64,000 nucleotides of DNA from Pseudomonas fluorescens (GCF_902497875.1 NZ_CABVHY010000003.1:62001-126000), one strand, 5' to 3'. Counted from the first letter of the stretch, positions 42,218 through 51,657 are shown. Made by a program: numbers and translations. Notes: generated by a model not told the origin, from the sequence alone.

Positions 42218-43186
42218 CTACAAAGCCGCGTCGATTTTCTTGGCTGCGTCGGCGCTCACCCACGCATGCCAGACTTCAGGATGTTCCTTGAGGAAGATCT
42301 TCGCCAGCTTCGGCGATTCGATACGTTCCTTGGCCATGCGCGCCAGGTTCTGGTTGAGCAGGTCGATAGGCAGATTGACCTTCTCAAACACTGCGACAAG
42401 CTCCGGTGCTTGTTCATGGAACGTCTTGGACAGTCCGACCTTGATGGTCACGCTCTTGTCCACACCCGGTTTCTCTTCCAGTTTCACCAGATCCACCTGA
42501 CCCATCAGCGGGGTTGGCGACCAGTAGTAAAACAGGATTGGCTCACCGCGCTTGTAGCTGGAAAGCACGGCCGCATCCAGCGCCGGGCCGGTGCCTGGGC
42601 GGAAGTTGGTGTAGCTGCTTTCCAGGCCGTAGCTCTTGAGCATTTCACTGTTGTCCAGTTCACAGGTCCAACCGGCCGGGCAGTTGTAGAAACGACCCTT
42701 GGCTGGCTCTTCCTGATCCTTGAATACCGCAGAGTATTTGCCCAGATCAGCGATGCTTTTCAGGTCCGGGGCCTTGGCTTCCAGTTTACGCTTGGCGTCA
42801 CCTTCGATCACATAACGTGGTACGTACCAGCCTTCGATCGCACCGACGACTGGCGCGCCGACACCGACGACTTTGCCGGCCTTCTCAGCCTTGTTCCAGA
42901 CTTCGCTGCGGCCTACCCACTCCTCGGCGAAGACCTGGATGTCGTTGCTGCTCAGGGCGTTTTCCATGGTGATGGAATTGCCTGGCAAGGTGTCGACCTT
43001 GCAGTCGTAACCCTTCTCCAGCACCACCTGCAACACGTCAGTGAGCAGCATGCCGCTTTCCCAGTTCAGTCCGGCGAATTTCACCGGTTTTCCGGACTCG
43101 CACCAGCCGGCAGCCTGAGTGGCGCCAGCACTGGCCAACAGGCCCATGGAAAGTAACGTGGTCAGCAGGGTCTTATGCATTTTCAT
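42218..43186 (-). CDS. hutX: Histidine ABC transporter periplasmic binding protein HutX
   Basis: A 322-residue binding protein of the ProX/OpuAC type with a Sec signal peptide (KTLLTTLLSMGLLASAGATQA, cleavage near residue 26). The mature start GWCESGKPVKFAGLNWESG has an aromatic-rich pocket region. A pair of cysteines in YNCPAGWTCELD may form a disulfide. AGGAG lies upstream of ATG 43186. First gene of hutXWV. Confidence 0.92.
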   Translation of the reverse strand: MKMHKTLLTTLLSMGLLASAGATQAAGWCESGKPVKFAGLNWESGMLLTDVLQVVLEKGYDCKVDTLPGNSITMENALSSNDIQVFAEEWVGRSEVWNKAEKAGKVVGVGAPVVGAIEGWYVPRYVIEGDAKRKLEAKAPDLKSIADLGKYSAVFKDQEEPAKGRFYNCPAGWTCELDNSEMLKSYGLESSYTNFRPGTGPALDAAVLSSYKRGEPILFYYWSPTPLMGQVDLVKLEEKPGVDKSVTIKVGLSKTFHEQAPELVAVFEKVNLPIDLLNQNLARMAKERIESPKLAKIFLKEHPEVWHAWVSADAAKKIDAAL

Positions 43187-43411
43187 TGTGTGACGCTCCT
43201 AAACATGAAATGGATTACGGCAGTCAAGAAGGCATCCAGCCCTGTCCACGTCCAGTCAAGGTCTAGGCCGCAGCAACGCGGCCCGCCCCACTCAGCTTTT
43301 GTTCTGTCGCCGCGCCCTGCTCTACCGGCAGGATCAAACGGTCGGGTACCGCGCTATGCCACTTCTTCGCCATATCGCCGCCGGTACCACCAGACCAAGG
43401 ACGCCGAAAAT

Positions 43412-43444
43412 CAAAAGATCGCGGCCTGCGGCAGCTCCCGCAGG
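43412..43444. repeat. Single REP copy after hutU
   Basis: CAAAAGATCGCGGCCTGCGGC and following bases form one REP unit of the GCAGCCTGCGGCAGCTCC family with a short inverted end (GCAGCTCCCGCAGG). It is in the 295-bp gap between hutU and hutX. The rest of the gap holds one hairpin (43455) and no recognisable gene. Confidence 0.7.
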
Positions 43445-43454
43445 TTTTGCGTTA

Positions 43455-43475
43455 GGCCGCCCATCAAGGGCGGCC
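43455..43475 (-). other. Hairpin after hutU
   Basis: GGCCGCCC-N5-GGGCGGCC lies seven bases after the hutU stop. On the minus strand no U tract follows, while on the plus strand ATTTTT does, so for hutU it may act as attenuator or RNA stabiliser rather than full terminator. Confidence 0.5.
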
Positions 43476-43481
43476 GATTTT

Positions 43482-45161
43482 TCAGCCAGTGATCATCGGC
43501 AGGTTCAAACCCTGCTCCTTGGCGCAGTCGATCGCGATCTGGTAGCCGGCATCGGCGTGACGCATAACGCCAGTGGCCGGGTCGTTGTGCAGTACGCGAG
43601 CGATACGCTCGGCCGCCTCGTCAGTACCGTCGCAGACAATCACCATGCCCGAGTGCTGGGAGAAGCCCATGCCGACGCCGCCGCCGTGGTGCAGGGAAAC
43701 CCAGGTCGCGCCGCTGGCGGTGTTGAGCAAGGCGTTGAGCAGTGGCCAGTCGGACACGGCATCGGAACCGTCCTGCATGGACTCGGTTTCGCGGTTCGGG
43801 CTGGCCACGGAACCGGAGTCCAGGTGGTCGCGACCGATCACGATCGGCGCCGACAACTCACCGCTACGGACCATTTCGTTGAACGCCAGACCGAGCTTGG
43901 CGCGCAGACCCAGACCGACCCAGCAGATACGTGCCGGCAGGCCCTGGAAGGCAATACGCTCGCGCGCCATGTCCAGCCAGTTGTGCAGGTGTGCATCGTC
44001 CGGGATCAGCTCTTTGACTTTAGCGTCGGTTTTGTAGATGTCTTGTGGATCACCCGACAGCGCAGCCCAGCGGAACGGACCAACGCCACGGCAGAACAGT
44101 GGACGGATGTAGGCCGGTACGAAACCCGGGAAGTCGAACGCGTTTTCCACGCCTTCTTCTTGCGCCATCTGGCGGATGTTGTTGCCGTAGTCGAAGGTCG
44201 GAATACCCATTTTCTGGAAGTCGAGCATCGCTTTAACGTGCACGGCCATCGATTGCTTGGCGGCTTTCACCACGGCAGCTGGCTCAGTCTTGGCGCGAGC
44301 GCGGTATTCGTCCCAGGTCCAGCCGGCTGGCAGGTAACCGTTGAGTGGGTCGTGGGCGCTGGTCTGGTCGGTGACCATGTCCGGGCGCACGCCGCGCTTG
44401 ACCAGTTCCGGCAGGATTTCAGCGGCGTTGCCGAGCAGGGCGATGGAAATCGCTTTGCCTTCCTTAGTGTATTTGGCGATACGCGCCAGAGCGTCGTCGA
44501 GGTCGGTGGCTTGCTCATCGACATAACGGCTGTTCAAACGGAAATCGATACTGACTTGTTGGCATTCGATGTTCAGCGAGCAAGCGCCGGCCAGGGTAGC
44601 GGCCAGAGGCTGAGCGCCGCCCATGCCACCGAGGCCCGCGGTCAAGACCCAACGACCTTTCAGGTCATCGTTGTAGTGTTGGCGACCGGCTTCGACGAAG
44701 GTTTCGTAGGTGCCCTGGACGATGCCCTGGCTGCCGATATAGATCCAGCTACCGGCGGTCATCTGGCCGTACATGGCCAGGCCCTTGGCATCCAGTTCGT
44801 TGAAGTGTTCCCAGCTTGCCCAGTGTGGCACCAGGTTGGAGTTGGCGATCAGCACGCGCGGTGCGTTGGTGTGGGTCTTGAACACGCCGACCGGCTTGCC
44901 GGATTGCACCAGCAGGGTCTCGTCGTCATTCAGGTTGGTCAGGCTTTCGACGATCTTGTCGTAGCATTCCCAGTTACGCGCGGCACGCCCGATACCACCG
45001 TAAACCACCAGTTCTTTAGGGTTCTCGGCAACTTCCGGGTCGAGGTTGTTCATCAGCATGCGCAGCGGCGCTTCAGTCAGCCAGCTCTTGGTGGTCAGCT
45101 TGTTGCCGCGGGCAGCGCGGATTTCAACGTCACGGTATTTCGTTGGTTTATTCTCAGTCAC
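43482..45161 (-). CDS. hutU: Urocanate hydratase
   Basis: HutU hydrates urocanate to imidazolonepropionate using tightly bound NAD as an electrophile. The 559-residue length is typical. Visible are the N-terminal [13 protein letters not shown] segment, the NAD-binding [12 protein letters not shown] motif, and the catalytic-Cys region [17 protein letters not shown] near residue 410. It heads the main hut transcript behind a sigma-54 type promoter and HutC-type operator. Confidence 0.97.
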   Translation of the reverse strand: MTENKPTKYRDVEIRAARGNKLTTKSWLTEAPLRMLMNNLDPEVAENPKELVVYGGIGRAARNWECYDKIVESLTNLNDDETLLVQSGKPVGVFKTHTNAPRVLIANSNLVPHWASWEHFNELDAKGLAMYGQMTAGSWIYIGSQGIVQGTYETFVEAGRQHYNDDLKGRWVLTAGLGGMGGAQPLAATLAGACSLNIECQQVSIDFRLNSRYVDEQATDLDDALARIAKYTKEGKAISIALLGNAAEILPELVKRGVRPDMVTDQTSAHDPLNGYLPAGWTWDEYRARAKTEPAAVVKAAKQSMAVHVKAMLDFQKMGIPTFDYGNNIRQMAQEEGVENAFDFPGFVPAYIRPLFCRGVGPFRWAALSGDPQDIYKTDAKVKELIPDDAHLHNWLDMARERIAFQGLPARICWVGLGLRAKLGLAFNEMVRSGELSAPIVIGRDHLDSGSVASPNRETESMQDGSDAVSDWPLLNALLNTASGATWVSLHHGGGVGMGFSQHSGMVIVCDGTDEAAERIARVLHNDPATGVMRHADAGYQIAIDCAKEQGLNLPMITG

Positions 45162-45292
45162 GAAAAGAACTCCTCAGCAATCAATCCAAACCAACCCAGG
45201 CAGTGGGCGAGCAAGCCAATGTGCAAACAGTGCACACCGGCGAATCAGTGGACGATGGTTGAGCCTTCGTGACTCATACGCATACGTCTTTA

Positions 45293-45306
45293 CTTGTACA
45301 TACAAG
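45293..45306. promoter_or_regulatory. HutC-type operator at the hutU promoter
   Basis: CTTGTACATACAAG is a near-perfect palindrome containing TGTA-N2-TACA, the core reported for HutC of pseudomonads. It covers the transcription start predicted from the sigma-54 site at 45311-45327, so bound repressor would block initiation. Urocanate would release HutC. Confidence 0.75.
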
Positions 45307-45310
45307 CATA

Positions 45311-45327
45311 TGCAATCAAGCGGCCAA
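45311..45327 (-). promoter_or_regulatory. Sigma-54 promoter of hutU
   Basis: Read on the minus strand the sequence is TTGGCCGCTTGATTGCA: TTGGC at -24 and TTGCA at -12 with correct GG-to-GC spacing. The hutU promoter of P. fluorescens SBW25 is known to depend on sigma-54 with CbrB or NtrC. Start is predicted near 45300, giving a leader of about 140 bases. Confidence 0.7.
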
Positions 45328-45437
45328 CTTGCTGACTGGGCATTCACAAAAATCCTGAAAATCTCTGTAAGCCTTATGGATCAATGGCTTTGAGGCAGGA
45401 GGATTTTTTTGGCAGAGTTTTTTGAGAGAGAAACCAC

Positions 45438-45483
45438 TGTTACCGAAGCGTGGTTTTGCGCCACGCTGGGGCGTTCGGTAACA
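45438..45483. promoter_or_regulatory. Nested dyad upstream of hutU, candidate enhancer site
   Basis: TGTTACCGAA (45438-45447) and TTCGGTAACA (45474-45483) are exact inverted repeats enclosing a second pair, GCGTGG and CCACGC. It lies about 140-180 bases upstream of the predicted hutU start, the usual place for an enhancer-binding protein. The TGTTAC...GTAACA ends resemble the palindrome described for CbrB, though the internal spacing is longer. It could alternatively be a hairpin in the hutD 3' region. Confidence 0.5.
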
Positions 45484-45555
45484 ATTTGAGAGATGTTGGT
45501 GCGCGGGAGGGAACGGTTAAAGGGGTTGGTTTACCCATGGGAAAACTGGATGGCC

Positions 45556-45660
45556 AAAAAAAGATCGCAGCCTTCGGCGGCTCCTACGGGATCGGCGTAC
45601 ACCTCTCATTTACGTGAGGAACGCGATAGGTGTAGGAGCTGCCGCAGGCTGCGATCTTTT
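45556..45660. repeat. REP pair (GCAGCCTGCGGCAGCTCC family)
   Basis: Inverted REP copies, AAAAGATCGCAGCCTTCGGC at 45559 and GTAGGAGCTGCCGCAGGC at 45632, are separated by about 45 bases just after the hutD stop. With the hutU promoter region it fills the 511-bp gap between hutD and hutU; no additional gene is present there. Confidence 0.85.
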
Positions 45661-45672
45661 GGCAATGCGAGA

Positions 45673-46245
45673 TCAGACCACTGTCAGCTCAATCACACAG
45701 CACTGGCCAGCGACGACAACCTCCAGCAATCCACTGTTACCGTCGAGCTGCAGGCAATCATGCAAACCTAATACTTCAGGTGCGCTGTTACCCAATTCAA
45801 CCTGCACCTGCTGCGCCACACTGAAAATCAGCAGCGTGCTCGCCGAGCTGAAAAACCGCTGCTCGCCCTCAAGCCACTGCAACCGCGCGTTATAGCGGTC
45901 CGGCGCGTAGATCAGATTAAAGTCACGAATCGCACCGCCGAGCAGCGCGCAGGAAACCTGGCTCTCGCCGCTGAAGGCAAACGGGTCCAGCGGTAACAAC
46001 GGCCGCGTGGCCTGGCCGTCGACCGTCAAGGTCATGCCTGCGCCTTGCAACACGGTGATGACCCGCTGATACCCGGCGAAGGTGGAGAACCCACCCGATT
46101 CTCCAATATCGGCAATCGACAGTCGCCAGCCGAAACCGTCCAGGCCGGTGCCGGCATCACGGGTGATTTCTTCGGTGCTGCCACCGCCGTTTTTCCACGG
46201 CATGCGCGGATAGTTGGCCGCGCGCAAAACGTTCAACTGATTCAT
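45673..46245 (-). CDS. hutD: HutD family protein
   Basis: A 190-residue cupin-fold protein of the HutD family. Recognisable segments are MPWKNGGGSTEEI at the start and WRLSIADIGESGGFSTFAGY. HutD has been proposed to act as a governor that limits hut activity in P. fluorescens, and it has no known enzymatic function. It lies 12 bp behind hutC in the same transcript. Confidence 0.92.
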   Translation of the reverse strand: MNQLNVLRAANYPRMPWKNGGGSTEEITRDAGTGLDGFGWRLSIADIGESGGFSTFAGYQRVITVLQGAGMTLTVDGQATRPLLPLDPFAFSGESQVSCALLGGAIRDFNLIYAPDRYNARLQWLEGEQRFFSSASTLLIFSVAQQVQVELGNSAPEVLGLHDCLQLDGNSGLLEVVVAGQCCVIELTVV

Positions 46246-46257
46246 GTATGTCTCTTT

Positions 46258-47007
46258 CTATTTGTGGAACCGCCCTTCCAGACGATGACGGGAACCGGGG
46301 TGAATCAAGCGTGCGGCGGTTACCGGCTGACGCCCGGACCAGGTCCGGCGGCGAATCAGCAGGCACGGCTCACCGCGCTCGATCTGCAGCAACTTGCATT
46401 CTTCCGGCTCGGCCAGAATCGCCTCGACCACGTGTTCGCCTTCGGTCAGCGGTGCGACCTGGGACAGATAGGCGTAGGGCGTCTGCAAGGTGAAGTCTTG
46501 TTTGAGGTAATCCGGCGCCACCTGAGCGTTGACGAAACGGTCTTCGATTTGCACCGGAATATCGTTCTCGAAATGCACGATCAGCGAATGGAAAACCTTC
46601 TGCCCTTCGCGCATATCCAGCGCGACAGCGCGTTCGGAACCGGCGGACTCTTCGCCGAGGGTGATCACCTTGCAGGTGTGACGATGGCCGCGGGAGGCGA
46701 TCTCGTCGGCAATGTTATGCACTTCGAACAGCGCTGACTGGCTCTTCGGTTCGGCGACGAACGTACCGACACCTTGCATGCGCACCAACAGACCGTCGGC
46801 GGTCATTTCACGCAGGGCGCGATTGATGGTCATGCGGCTGAAGCCCAACTGGTTCACCAGTTCACTTTCCGATGGCACCCGATAGTGCGGCGGCCAGTTT
46901 CCACTCTCGATCTGCTGAGTGATCATCTGTTTGACGCGGGCGTACAAGGGCGCCGGACTGTCACCCATTTGGGCAGCCAGCGGGGAGATGGCAGGGGGAG
47001 TCGGCAC
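46258..47007 (-). CDS. hutC: GntR-family histidine utilisation repressor HutC, GTG start
   Basis: HutC represses hut genes and is released by urocanate. The 249-residue protein has an N-terminal GntR winged helix (about 20-85, VPSESELVNQLGFSRMTINR) and a C-terminal UTRA effector domain (about 100-240). GTG 47007 (MPTPPAISPL) has AAGGA upstream; a longer frame running into hutF is a shadow. It is divergent from hutF, with a palindrome of its own operator type between them, implying self-control. Confidence 0.94.
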   Translation of the reverse strand: MPTPPAISPLAAQMGDSPAPLYARVKQMITQQIESGNWPPHYRVPSESELVNQLGFSRMTINRALREMTADGLLVRMQGVGTFVAEPKSQSALFEVHNIADEIASRGHRHTCKVITLGEESAGSERAVALDMREGQKVFHSLIVHFENDIPVQIEDRFVNAQVAPDYLKQDFTLQTPYAYLSQVAPLTEGEHVVEAILAEPEECKLLQIERGEPCLLIRRRTWSGRQPVTAARLIHPGSRHRLEGRFHK

Positions 47008-47071
47008 AGGAAATCCTTGTGAGTGAGTAAAGGTTACTAGCTTGCCGGAGTTTACCGAGCAGGCAAACGTC

Positions 47072-47087
47072 TGTATATGTATATACA
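47072..47087. promoter_or_regulatory. HutC-type operator between hutC and hutF
   Basis: TGTATATGTATATACA contains TGTATATACA, a TGTA-N2-TACA match like the hutU site. It lies 27 bases before hutF and 65 bases before hutC, where it could control both divergent promoters. Confidence 0.6.
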
Positions 47088-47113
47088 AATAACACACGAT
47101 GGGGTTCTGAACC

Positions 47114-48478
47114 ATGTCCGCCTTCTTTGCCGAACGCGCGCTGCTGCCTAGTGGATGGGCTAACAATGTACGTCTTGAGGTCAGCGCCGATGGCTTGCTG
47201 ACCCACATCCAGGCCGATGCCAGCGCCGATGGCGCCGAACGGTTGAACGGCCCGCTGCTGCCGGGGATGCCGAATCTGCACTCCCACGCGTTCCAGCGGG
47301 CGATGGCGGGGCTGGCGGAAGTCGCCGGCAATCCGAATGACAGTTTCTGGACCTGGCGCGATCTGATGTATCGCCTCGTCGGAAAAATCAGCCCGGAACA
47401 ACTCGGGATCATCGCCCGTCAGCTCTACATCGAAATGCTCAAGGCCGGCTACACCTCGGTCGCCGAATTTCATTACGTGCACCACGACACGAATGGCCAG
47501 CCCTATACCGACCCGGCCGAGCTGTCGTTGCAGATCAGCCAGGCTGCCAGCGCTGCCGGTATCGGCCTGACCCTGCTGCCAGTGCTCTACAGCCACGCCG
47601 GCTTCGGTGGGCAAGCACCCAATGAAGGCCAGCGGCGCTTTATCAACAGCACCGAAAATTATCTGAAGTTGCAGGCACGTTTGCAGCCGCTGCTGGCGCA
47701 ACAACCGGCGCAACAAATGGGCCTGTGCTTCCACTCGTTGCGCGCGGTAACACCGCAACAGATCAGCGAGGTACTGGCGGCCAGCGACAAACAGTGCCCG
47801 GTGCATATCCACATCGCCGAACAGCAAAAAGAAGTCGACGACTGCCTGAACTGGAGCGGTCGTCGTCCCTTGCAATGGCTGTACGAAAACACCGAGGTCG
47901 ATCAGCGCTGGTGCCTGGTCCATGCGACTCACGCCAATCCCGAAGAAGTCACGCTGATGGCCAGGAGCAAAGCTATCGCCGGGCTGTGCCTGACCACTGA
48001 AGCCAACCTCGGCGACGGGATTTTCCCAGCCGTGGATTTCCTCGCTCAGGGTGGACGGATGGGCATCGGTTCCGACAGCCACGTATCACTGAGCGTGGTC
48101 GAAGAACTGCGCTGGCTGGAATATGGCCAGCGTCTGCGCGATCAACGGCGCAACCGCCTGTATCGCGGCGATCAGCCAATGGTCGGGCGTACGCTGTATG
48201 ACGCCGCGCTGGACGGTGGAGCCCAGGCATTGGGCCAACCGATTGGCGCACTGGAAGTGGGCAAGCGTGCCGACTGGTTGGTGCTCGACGGCAACGACCC
48301 TTACCTGGCAACGGCAAATGACGACGCGATTCTCAATCGCTGGTTATTTGCCGGTGGCGATCGCCAGGTGCGGGATGTGCTGGTCAACGGTCAATGGGTG
48401 ATCCGCGACGGTCATCATGCCGGGGAAGAGGACAGCAGCCGGGCGTTTACCCGTGTGTTGCGCGAGTTGTTGGGGTAA
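47114..48478 (+). CDS. hutF: Formimidoylglutamate deiminase
   Basis: HutF converts N-formimino-L-glutamate to N-formyl-L-glutamate and ammonia, which marks the five-step histidine pathway. The 454-residue amidohydrolase has HSHAFQRAMAG (metal ligands), HIHIAEQQKEVDDC, HATHAN and the catalytic Asp in GSDSHVSLS. It is transcribed away from hutC. The ribosome site before ATG 47114 is weak (GGGG about ten bases upstream). Confidence 0.96.
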   Translation: MSAFFAERALLPSGWANNVRLEVSADGLLTHIQADASADGAERLNGPLLPGMPNLHSHAFQRAMAGLAEVAGNPNDSFWTWRDLMYRLVGKISPEQLGIIARQLYIEMLKAGYTSVAEFHYVHHDTNGQPYTDPAELSLQISQAASAAGIGLTLLPVLYSHAGFGGQAPNEGQRRFINSTENYLKLQARLQPLLAQQPAQQMGLCFHSLRAVTPQQISEVLAASDKQCPVHIHIAEQQKEVDDCLNWSGRRPLQWLYENTEVDQRWCLVHATHANPEEVTLMARSKAIAGLCLTTEANLGDGIFPAVDFLAQGGRMGIGSDSHVSLSVVEELRWLEYGQRLRDQRRNRLYRGDQPMVGRTLYDAALDGGAQALGQPIGALEVGKRADWLVLDGNDPYLATANDDAILNRWLFAGGDRQVRDVLVNGQWVIRDGHHAGEEDSSRAFTRVLRELLG

Positions 48479-48482
48479 AAGC

Positions 48483-48571
48483 AAAAGATCGCAGCCTGCA
48501 GCAGTTCCTACGGAATGTGTGTGTGTGTACACAGGATCCCTTGTAGGAGCTGCCGCAGGCTGCGATCTTTT
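48483..48571. repeat. REP pair (GCAGCCTGCGGCAGCTCC family) with GT-rich loop
   Basis: Inverted REP copies at 48483 and 48543 flank a loop with alternating purine-pyrimidine sequence TGTGTGTGTGTAC. It lies in the convergent gap between hutF and the lipocalin gene and is the only candidate stop structure there. Confidence 0.85.
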
Positions 48572-48582
48572 CAGTCACGCCG

Positions 48583-49149
48583 CTAATTCGAGGTCTTGGC
48601 CATCTTGGTATCCGACACTCGCCAGATCAGCCGCGTGGTGTCATACCCTTGCTCGCGCGCCTTGCTCAGCAGTTCCTCACGGACTACCCCATTGACCTCA
48701 GGCGAGCGCGACAGCAGCCAAAGATGCCGACGACTCGGGTCGCCAACGATCGCTGTCTTGTAGTCGCCGCTGACAAACAATACCCAGTACTCGCCCTTGG
48801 CCACGCCTGGCAGCAGGCGGGAAATCCAGTTATCGAATTCGACCCAGAGCTTGTCGGTCTTGCCGGGAATCTGCGGCGTTGCCGTGCCCCTGGCTTCTTC
48901 CCATTGCCATTGGGTGGTCAGGCAGCGGTTCAACACCGCGATATCGCCAGCGGCCTTGAGGGTGTAGTGGGCTTCGGATTGCGCACAGTTGCGCTGGAAA
49001 TATATCGGCAGACGGGCCAACTCGTACCAGGTCCCTTGGTAACGCTTGAGATTGACACTGTTGACGGTCTTGGGCGCCAGGTCATTGCCAGAGGTGGCAC
49101 AGCCGGCCAATACCAGGCCGGCTAAAAAAACTATTACGAACCGCATCAT
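48583..49149 (-). CDS. blc: Outer-membrane lipocalin lipoprotein (Blc-like)
   Basis: A 188-residue lipoprotein with signal peptide and lipobox LAGC (Cys at about 17). The lipocalin fold is signalled by YQGTWYELARLP, the GxW motif of structurally conserved region 1, and a C-terminal helix before LIWRVSD. Blc of E. coli binds lysophospholipids and fatty acids at the outer membrane. GGGAG precedes the paired ATG codons. Confidence 0.92.
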   Translation of the reverse strand: MMRFVIVFLAGLVLAGCATSGNDLAPKTVNSVNLKRYQGTWYELARLPIYFQRNCAQSEAHYTLKAAGDIAVLNRCLTTQWQWEEARGTATPQIPGKTDKLWVEFDNWISRLLPGVAKGEYWVLFVSGDYKTAIVGDPSRRHLWLLSRSPEVNGVVREELLSKAREQGYDTTRLIWRVSDTKMAKTSN

Positions 49150-49185
49150 TATTTTTCTCCCGTGGGCTCAAAGCCCCGGTTTTTT

Positions 49186-49440
49186 TTACTTCAGGCCTTG
49201 CCCGGAAAACATCAATACTTTGTCACCGGCGTACTGCACGCTGATAAAGCTGTTCTTGTCACCCCAGGTGCAACTGGACATACCCAGGGCGCCAGAGCAA
49301 TCGGATGGCTTACCCAGCAAGGTTTCGACTTCGGCTTTGGGCATGCCTGTCGAAAGCTTCGAGTAGTTTTCCTGGTTTACCTTGCTGCACGCGGCCAGCA
49401 GCACGCAGAACGACAACAAGGCAAGAGATCGCAGCGACAT
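49186..49440 (-). CDS. Small BamE/OmlA-like lipoprotein (DUF3862-type)
   Basis: An 84-residue lipoprotein. The signal peptide ends in lipobox LAAC (Cys18). The mature part NYSKLSTGMPKAEVETLLGKPSDC has the pattern of SmpA/OmlA/BamE-like domains (start SKLxxGM, turn, LGxP), followed by a two-strand CTWGDKNSFISVQYAGDKV. The two extra Cys could pair. Function unknown. It precedes blc on the same strand by 36 bp. Confidence 0.8.
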   Translation of the reverse strand: MSLRSLALLSFCVLLAACSKVNQENYSKLSTGMPKAEVETLLGKPSDCSGALGMSSCTWGDKNSFISVQYAGDKVLMFSGQGLK

Positions 49441-49721
49441 GGTGAAACTCCTGGAGGAAGGGGGAAGGCATGGCTGCCAACCAGAAGCTTAGAAGAGAAA
49501 AGGTCCATCTGGTTCCCGACACCATTGGCTATTTCTTGCACCGTCCATCCGCCATTCCTTCTGAAATCAAGCTCTTTTCCAGGCTTAACAACATTTCGTC
49601 GAGTTTTGCCAAAAGCGCCTCATTTTTGGCGCTCGCCGGTCGACATACAAAGCAGTTCAAAGCCCTTCACTGTGGCAAATTGACGCCCCTCGCTGACCAG
49701 TCCCTTGCGGTAGCTTACTTA

Positions 49722-51614
49722 ATGACCAGAAACATGAAATTCAGCCACAAGATTCTGCTTGCAGCCGCTCTTGTGGTCGCCGTTGCATTCGCCTGCTTCA
49801 TCCTGTTCAACGACTATCGGCAGCGCCAGACCTTGCGCAGCAGCACCGAATCCTCGATGCAGGAACTCGGCAGCCTGACCACCCGTAACATCCAGACCTG
49901 GCTGGAAAGCCGCATGCAGTTGCTGCAATCGCTGGCCCAGCAAATCGCCGTCGACGGCAGCGCGCCTGACAGCCTGAAACGCGCCGTCGGCTTACCGGCC
50001 TACACCAGCAATTTCCAGCTCAGTTACTTCGGTGGCCAGGACGGCGTGATGTTCTCAGTCCCGGCGGGCAACCGCGCCGCCGACTATGACCCGCGCTCCC
50101 GTGGCTGGTACAAAGCAGCCAACAGCGCCCGGCAGACCATCGTCACCGAGCCCTACATCGCTGTGTCCTCGGGCAAACTGGTAATCACCGTCGCCACCCC
50201 GGTGCAACACCAGAACCAGTTCATCGGCATCGCCGGCGCCGACATCGACCTCAGCAGCGTCAGCGCGATCATCAACTCGCTGGACTTCGGCGGTAATGGC
50301 CACGCCTTTATCGTCAGCGCTGATGGCAAGATCCTGATCCACCCGGACAGTAGACTGGTGCTTAAGAACCTGGCCGACGCGTATCCCAACGGTGCTCCCA
50401 AGGTCAGCCCGGGCATGAAAGAAGTTGAGGTGGACGGCAAGTCGCAATTCATTTCCTTCACCCATGTCAACGGTGTGCCGTCGGCGGACTGGTATGTGGC
50501 GCTGGTGCTCGACCAGGACACCGCGTTCTCGATGCTCAGTGAGTTTCGCACGTCGGCAATCATTGCCATGCTCATCGCCGTCGTGATCATCATCGCGTTG
50601 CTGGGACTGCTGATCCGTGTGCTGATGCAGCCACTGCTGACCATGGGCCGGGCGATGCACGATATCGCCGAAGGTGAAGGCGACCTGACCCGGCGCCTGA
50701 CCATTCATGGCCACGACGAATTCGGCGCCCTGGGCATATCCTTCAACCGTTTTGTCGAGCGGATTCACACCTCGATTCGAGAAGTTGCGTCGGCCACCGG
50801 CCAAGTCAACGAAGTGGTCTTGCGCGTGGTCAGCGCTTCCAACTCGTCGATGTTCAATTCCGACCAGCAGGCTTCGCGCACCAGCAGCGTCGCCGCGGCG
50901 ATCAATCAACTGGGCGCCGCCGCCCAGGAAATCGCCCAGAACGCCGCCCTCGCCTCGCAGCACTCCAGCGACGCCCGCAGCCTGGCCGAGGACGGTCAGC
51001 AGGTGGTGGATAAAACCATCGCCGCCATGCAACAACTGTCGGCCAAGATCAGTGATTCGTGCGGCAATATCGAAACACTGAACAGCAACACGGTGAACAT
51101 CGGGCAGATCCTCGAAGTGATCACCAGCATCTCGCAACAGACCAACCTGCTGGCGCTCAACGCCGCGATCGAAGCCGCTCGCGCCGGTGAAGCCGGTCGC
51201 GGCTTCGCGGTGGTCGCCGACGAAGTGCGCAACCTGGCGCATCGCACCCAAGAGTCGGCGCAACAGGTGCAGACCATGATTGAAGAACTGCAAGTCGGCG
51301 CCCGCGAGGCAGTCCTCACCATGACCGACAGCCAGCGCCAGAGCGAAAGCAGCGTCGGTATCGCCAACCAGGCCGGTGAGCGCCTGGGCAGCGTGACCCA
51401 GCGCATTGGTGAAATCGACGGGATGAACCAGTCGGTGGCCACCGCCACTGAAGAACAGACTGCGGTGGTCGAGTCGATCAACGTCGACATCACCGAGATC
51501 AATACCCTCAACCAGGAAGGCGTGGAGAACCTGCAGTCGACCTTGCGCGCATGCGCGGACCTTGAGCAGCAGGCGGCGCGGTTGAAGCAGTTGGTGGGGA
51601 GTTTCAGGATTTAA
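49722..51614 (+). CDS. dCache_1 methyl-accepting chemotaxis protein, probable amino-acid receptor
   Basis: A 630-residue chemoreceptor similar to PctA/PctB/PctC of P. aeruginosa. The start [15 protein letters not shown] matches that group; ATG 49722 or 49734 fits, while the longer frame to 49470 has no coding character. The periplasmic dCache domain (about 35-280) contains Y-D-x-R-x-R-x-W-Y followed by TEPYI and GADID. This is the Tyr, Arg, Trp, Tyr, Tyr, Asp pattern that contacts the ligand backbone in amino-acid dCache sensors. TM2 is at about 285-310, then HAMP and the signalling domain with [20 protein letters not shown]. The ligand is inferred to be one or more L-amino acids. Confidence 0.92.
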   Translation: MTRNMKFSHKILLAAALVVAVAFACFILFNDYRQRQTLRSSTESSMQELGSLTTRNIQTWLESRMQLLQSLAQQIAVDGSAPDSLKRAVGLPAYTSNFQLSYFGGQDGVMFSVPAGNRAADYDPRSRGWYKAANSARQTIVTEPYIAVSSGKLVITVATPVQHQNQFIGIAGADIDLSSVSAIINSLDFGGNGHAFIVSADGKILIHPDSRLVLKNLADAYPNGAPKVSPGMKEVEVDGKSQFISFTHVNGVPSADWYVALVLDQDTAFSMLSEFRTSAIIAMLIAVVIIIALLGLLIRVLMQPLLTMGRAMHDIAEGEGDLTRRLTIHGHDEFGALGISFNRFVERIHTSIREVASATGQVNEVVLRVVSASNSSMFNSDQQASRTSSVAAAINQLGAAAQEIAQNAALASQHSSDARSLAEDGQQVVDKTIAAMQQLSAKISDSCGNIETLNSNTVNIGQILEVITSISQQTNLLALNAAIEAARAGEAGRGFAVVADEVRNLAHRTQESAQQVQTMIEELQVGAREAVLTMTDSQRQSESSVGIANQAGERLGSVTQRIGEIDGMNQSVATATEEQTAVVESINVDITEINTLNQEGVENLQSTLRACADLEQQAARLKQLVGSFRI

Positions 51615-51657
51615 TCCACAAATCGAACCCCAAGTGCGCCTGTCTGACGGAACTGAC

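Noticed and set aside
43299..45272. 657-codon open frame on + antisense to hutU
   Set aside because: Shadow of hutU; covers the hutU promoter and shows no homology.
49470..49721. 84-codon extension of the second chemoreceptor
   Set aside because: It lacks coding character, and family members start at MKFSHKIL with the first membrane helix.
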